Shown here one piece after another: positions 61,335 to 64,000 of a stretch of DNA of 64,000 bases (position 1 is its first letter; each line of letters begins with the position of its first letter). Made by a program: the position numbers and the translations under genes. The DNA is taken from contig CP076354.1 in NCBI GenBank assembly GCA_018798825.1, positions 1,240,001 through 1,304,000 on the forward strand. The letters are read 5' to 3'. Source of the stretch: Ochrobactrum sp. BTU1. Its GTDB lineage: Bacteria > Pseudomonadota > Alphaproteobacteria > Rhizobiales > Rhizobiaceae. The notes under the pieces were generated by a model. The model saw nothing but the letters and a program-made list of their open reading frames with translations. It had not been told where the DNA came from and ran no database searches.

Positions 61335-62855
61335 TCAACCTAAAGCTGCTTCGAAGAAAAACTCTGGGCTATCAACTTCGACCAGCTTTTTTCTATCGAT
61401 TACCCAGAAACGATTTCCAACGTTACGCACGAAACTGCGATCATGTGATACGATGAGGCTTGCTGTTTCATCGCTCAACAGTTCTGCTTCCAGCGCTTCT
61501 TGCCCATCGATATCCAGATGATTGGTCGGCTCATCGAGAATGTAGAAGTTCGGCTTGGTCAGACGCAGAACCAGCATGGCAAGCCGCGCCTTTTGTCCGC
61601 CCGAAAGCCGCGACAAAGGTTTCGCCTGCATCTCAAGCGTCATACCGGCGCCGGCAAGCAAGGATCGTGCTCGCTGGTCGCCGACATCGAAACGCTTCAT
61701 GATAGTCTCAAATGGCGTCCAGTTACCATTCAGCTCGGATAAAGCCTGATCACTATAGCCCAACACGAGTGAAGGCGGCGCTTTGATGCCCGCAAGCGAT
61801 TGTTCCGGCTGAAGGATTGCTTCACGAACCAGTGTGAGCAATCGCGTCTTACCCGTACCGTTAGCGCCGAGCAGCACAATTCTGTCACCGGGATTTACCC
61901 ACAACTGCCCGGTTTTGTAGAGGGGGCGACCGTCAGGAGTCGCGATCTCGGCCTGATCGATAACGATCAGTGCCTTGGCATGGCTACCCCGACCATCGAG
62001 CCTGATCTTGCCAGCAGAGCGTTCGACATGAGCTGCTTTCGCGCTTTCCTCGATTTTCTCGGCTCTCGCACGCAACTGCTTGGTTTTCACCACCAGCAAA
62101 TCACTTCCCGAATTAATGCCTATATTGTTGAGCTTCGCGGCCTGTCTGCGCAATTGCTGGACAATCTTCATGTCCTTTTCAAACTGGCGGGCGTCAGCCG
62201 CATCTTTCTCGTCAAGCGCCACACGCGCTTGGCTATAGGGCAACGCAAAGACGAACGACTTATCAGCACGCAGGAAAAGCGTGCGTTTCGTCACCACATC
62301 AAGAAAGGCGCGGTCATGACTGCAAACAATGACGGCTACTGAACGCGGGAGCGCATCAAGCCAGTTTTCCAGCAAATGCACCTTCTCAAGGTCGAGATGG
62401 TTTGTCGGCTCGTCCAGCAATAGTAAGTCAGGCTCGGACACCCATGTGCGTGCCAGAAGCGCAAGCCGCTGCCAGCCACCACTCAACTGCCGAATTGCAA
62501 GTTCACGCAATTCAGCCGGAACATTGAGATCGTCAAGCACAATATCAACACGCCAGCTTTCATAAGCGCGTGCGTCTTCATCCAGTCCGCTGAGAACAAC
62601 GTCATAGAAAGACAGATCCATCAGATCGTCTGACACATACTGGCTGACATAACCGATTTTGAGCCCACGCGAGCGCGTGATTGTACCGCTGGTGGGCTCA
62701 CCCTCTCCGACGATCAATCGTAAAAGACTGGTCTTTCCACGACCATTGGCGGCAACGATACCAAGCCTCTCGCCATCGCCTACGACGAAATCGAGGTTTG
62801 CAAACAAGGTCTGATGGAGGCTAAGCGAAAGATTCTGAACAGATATAAGAGACAT
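61335..62855 (-). CDS. ABC-F family ATPase (translation-type ABC protein)
   Basis: 506 residues from the ATG at 62855 (an ATG at 62909 would add 18). Two nucleotide-binding domains: Walker A AANGRGKT (35-42) with signature LSGGWQRLAL, and Walker A GANGTGKT (about 330) with signature LSGGQKARLAM; both have DEPTNHLD. A charged linker with KLNNIGINSG and RARAEKIEESAK joins them. No membrane domain, so it is soluble, like EttA/Uup proteins, which act on ribosomes. The linker is short and the C-terminal extension is missing. Subfamily, and any antibiotic protection role, cannot be told from the sequence alone. Confidence 0.9.
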   Translation of the reverse strand: MSLISVQNLSLSLHQTLFANLDFVVGDGERLGIVAANGRGKTSLLRLIVGEGEPTSGTITRSRGLKIGYVSQYVSDDLMDLSFYDVVLSGLDEDARAYESWRVDIVLDDLNVPAELRELAIRQLSGGWQRLALLARTWVSEPDLLLLDEPTNHLDLEKVHLLENWLDALPRSVAVIVCSHDRAFLDVVTKRTLFLRADKSFVFALPYSQARVALDEKDAADARQFEKDMKIVQQLRRQAAKLNNIGINSGSDLLVVKTKQLRARAEKIEESAKAAHVERSAGKIRLDGRGSHAKALIVIDQAEIATPDGRPLYKTGQLWVNPGDRIVLLGANGTGKTRLLTLVREAILQPEQSLAGIKAPPSLVLGYSDQALSELNGNWTPFETIMKRFDVGDQRARSLLAGAGMTLEMQAKPLSRLSGGQKARLAMLVLRLTKPNFYILDEPTNHLDIDGQEALEAELLSDETASLIVSHDRSFVRNVGNRFWVIDRKKLVEVDSPEFFFEAALG

Positions 62856-63179
62856 GGCGATAGGCCCAATTTGACCAAGCACTGACGAGCAGTTCTCAAA
62901 CAGCTTCAATCAACATGCTTGCAAATTTGCGGCTACAGCAATTGAAGCTGAGCCCTCAGAAAAGGCAGAAAAAGACCTTTGTTTCAGTCTTAATCGGCCC
63001 TGCACAATTTACTGTTGCAGGGCAAAATCAGGGCCATACTGACGATGACGGTCGTGACGCGTCACATCCATATTACAGCCCTCCTTTTCCAAATTTGTCT
63101 CTAAACCGGACTATTCCGATGGGTGCTTCTTAGCAAAGACGTTCCCGCCCTTCAAGAGCGGCGACACTCTTGAATATAA
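62856..63179 (-). other. hom-to-ABC-F spacer with two perfect dyads
   Basis: 324 non-coding bases. After the hom stop: TTCAAGAG (63151-63158) with CTCTTGAA (63167-63174), eight perfect pairs, no T-tract. Further on: GCCCTGCA (62997-63004) with TGCAGGGC (63016-63023), eight perfect pairs. They may end the hom transcript in a non-canonical way or be regulator sites. Confidence 0.45.
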
Positions 63180-64000
63180 TCAGCCTGCGCGTTCGATACG
63201 GATCATCTGTGGCTTGTTGACCAGATGATCGTCCTTGAGAATTGCTTCAAGAGCTTTCTTCACAGCGGATTCTGTCGTTTCGTGAGTCACAAGGATGACA
63301 GTCTTGATGCCGTCACTTACGTCGCTGTCCATCAAAGGACGTTGAACGATTGACTCAAGCGAAATGTCATTCTCAGCCATACGCTTGGCAATTCCAGCAA
63401 ATGCACCGATACGATCATAAACCGTCAGGCGAATGAAATAGCCGCCCGCATGCTTGCGCATCTTCGCGCGCTTATATGGCTGCAAGGCTTTCGCAGGTGT
63501 TCCGAAAACCGGGCCGTGCTGGAAGCCAGGACGGCTTTTGGCAATATCTGCCAGATCGCCGATCACAGCCGAAGCCGTGGCATTACCACCGGCACCCGGG
63601 CCGGAAAGCAGCAGCTCACCCAAGAGGTCAGTTTCGATTGCAACTGCATTGGTCACGCCATGGACCTGTGCAATTACCGACGAGGTTGGAACCATCGTTG
63701 GATGCACGCGCTGTTCGATACCGGTATCGGTCTTCTGCGCAACGCCGAGCAGCTTAATACGATAGCCAAGCTCGTCAGCAGCACGAATATCGGCCAGTGA
63801 AATATTGCTGATGCCTTCAAGATAAATGTCGTCGGCTGCAATCTGGGTGCCAAATGCAAGGCTTGTGAGCAACGCAAGTTTGTGCGCCGTATCGTTGCCT
63901 TCAATGTCAAAGGTCGGATCAGCTTCGGCATAACCGAGACGCTGCGCGTCTGCGAGGCAATCTTCAAACGAAATACCCTCTTCCCACATCCGGGTGAGGA
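63180..64000 (-). CDS. hom: Homoserine dehydrogenase, C-terminal part
   Basis: Runs off the window end; about 273 codons are present. The catalytic-domain stretch GISFEDCLADAQRLGYAEADP with FDIEGNDTAHKLA is diagnostic, with the catalytic region ISNISLADIRAADELGYRIK after it, and a C-terminal ACT domain (GYFIRLTVYDRIGAFAGIAK) for threonine feedback. It reduces aspartate semialdehyde to homoserine on the way to threonine and methionine. The ATG seen at 63989 is internal, not the true start. Confidence 0.96.
   Translation of the reverse strand, partial: LTRMWEEGISFEDCLADAQRLGYAEADPTFDIEGNDTAHKLALLTSLAFGTQIAADDIYLEGISNISLADIRAADELGYRIKLLGVAQKTDTGIEQRVHPTMVPTSSVIAQVHGVTNAVAIETDLLGELLLSGPGAGGNATASAVIGDLADIAKSRPGFQHGPVFGTPAKALQPYKRAKMRKHAGGYFIRLTVYDRIGAFAGIAKRMAENDISLESIVQRPLMDSDVSDGIKTVILVTHETTESAVKKALEAILKDDHLVNKPQMIRIERAG

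Overview
This window is a core chromosomal segment of an alphaproteobacterium of the Brucella/Ochrobactrum group (Hyphomicrobiales). That placement is inference from gene order and remembered protein similarity: icd-alaS-recA, secY-adk-rpsM, rplQ next to a DegP/Do protease and rarA, a GTTC-N7-GTTC SOS box, and a full-consensus CtrA-type box. Nearly every gene is on the minus strand. No CRISPR array, prophage, insertion sequence or rRNA gene was seen.

Layout. 1-3.3 kb (+ strand, small accessory genes): the end of icd, a GNAT acetyltransferase, a glutathione S-transferase gene broken by one in-frame TAG, and an ArsR-type regulator divergent from a NIPSNAP/ABM gene pair. 3.3-12.7 kb: alaS, recA (SOS box upstream), an OmpA-type lipoprotein, a transglycosylase lipoprotein, an orphan SnoaL-like gene, rarA and a DegP-like protease. 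12.9-31.6 kb: one unbroken block of translation genes, read from high to low coordinates as rpsL-rpsG-fusA-tuf, S10 operon, spc operon, secY-adk, rpsM-rpsK-rpoA-rplQ. 32.0-32.3 kb: a lone + strand acidic hypothetical gene. 32.5-46.8 kb: tRNA-Tyr, tRNA-Gly, second tuf, tRNA-Trp, secE, nusG, rplK, rplA, rplJ, rplL, rpoB, rpoC, again read from high to low coordinates. 47-64 kb: mixed housekeeping genes (RlmB-type methyltransferase, CBS protein, rhomboid protease, PAS protein, periplasmic BTLCP peptidase, gamma-carbonic anhydrase, cysE, alpha/beta hydrolase, DUF192, twin cold-shock protein, gloA, Tim44-domain protein, recJ, glpX, an ABC-F ATPase and the end of hom).

The genes largely form one gene-expression machine: RNA polymerase (rpoA, rpoB, rpoC), elongation factors, about 30 ribosomal proteins, NusG, the SecYE translocon core, and adk. 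I saw no clearly new multi-gene system. The most rewarding details are in the non-coding DNA: a densely folded rplA-rplJ spacer, hairpins inside the ribosomal/RNA polymerase operons whose T-tract lies only on the strand opposite to the genes, an orphan terminator in front of the rhomboid gene, two tuf copies whose identity stops at the coding boundaries, and a regulator with a cysteine-rich tail controlling (by inference) a NIPSNAP/ABM pair.
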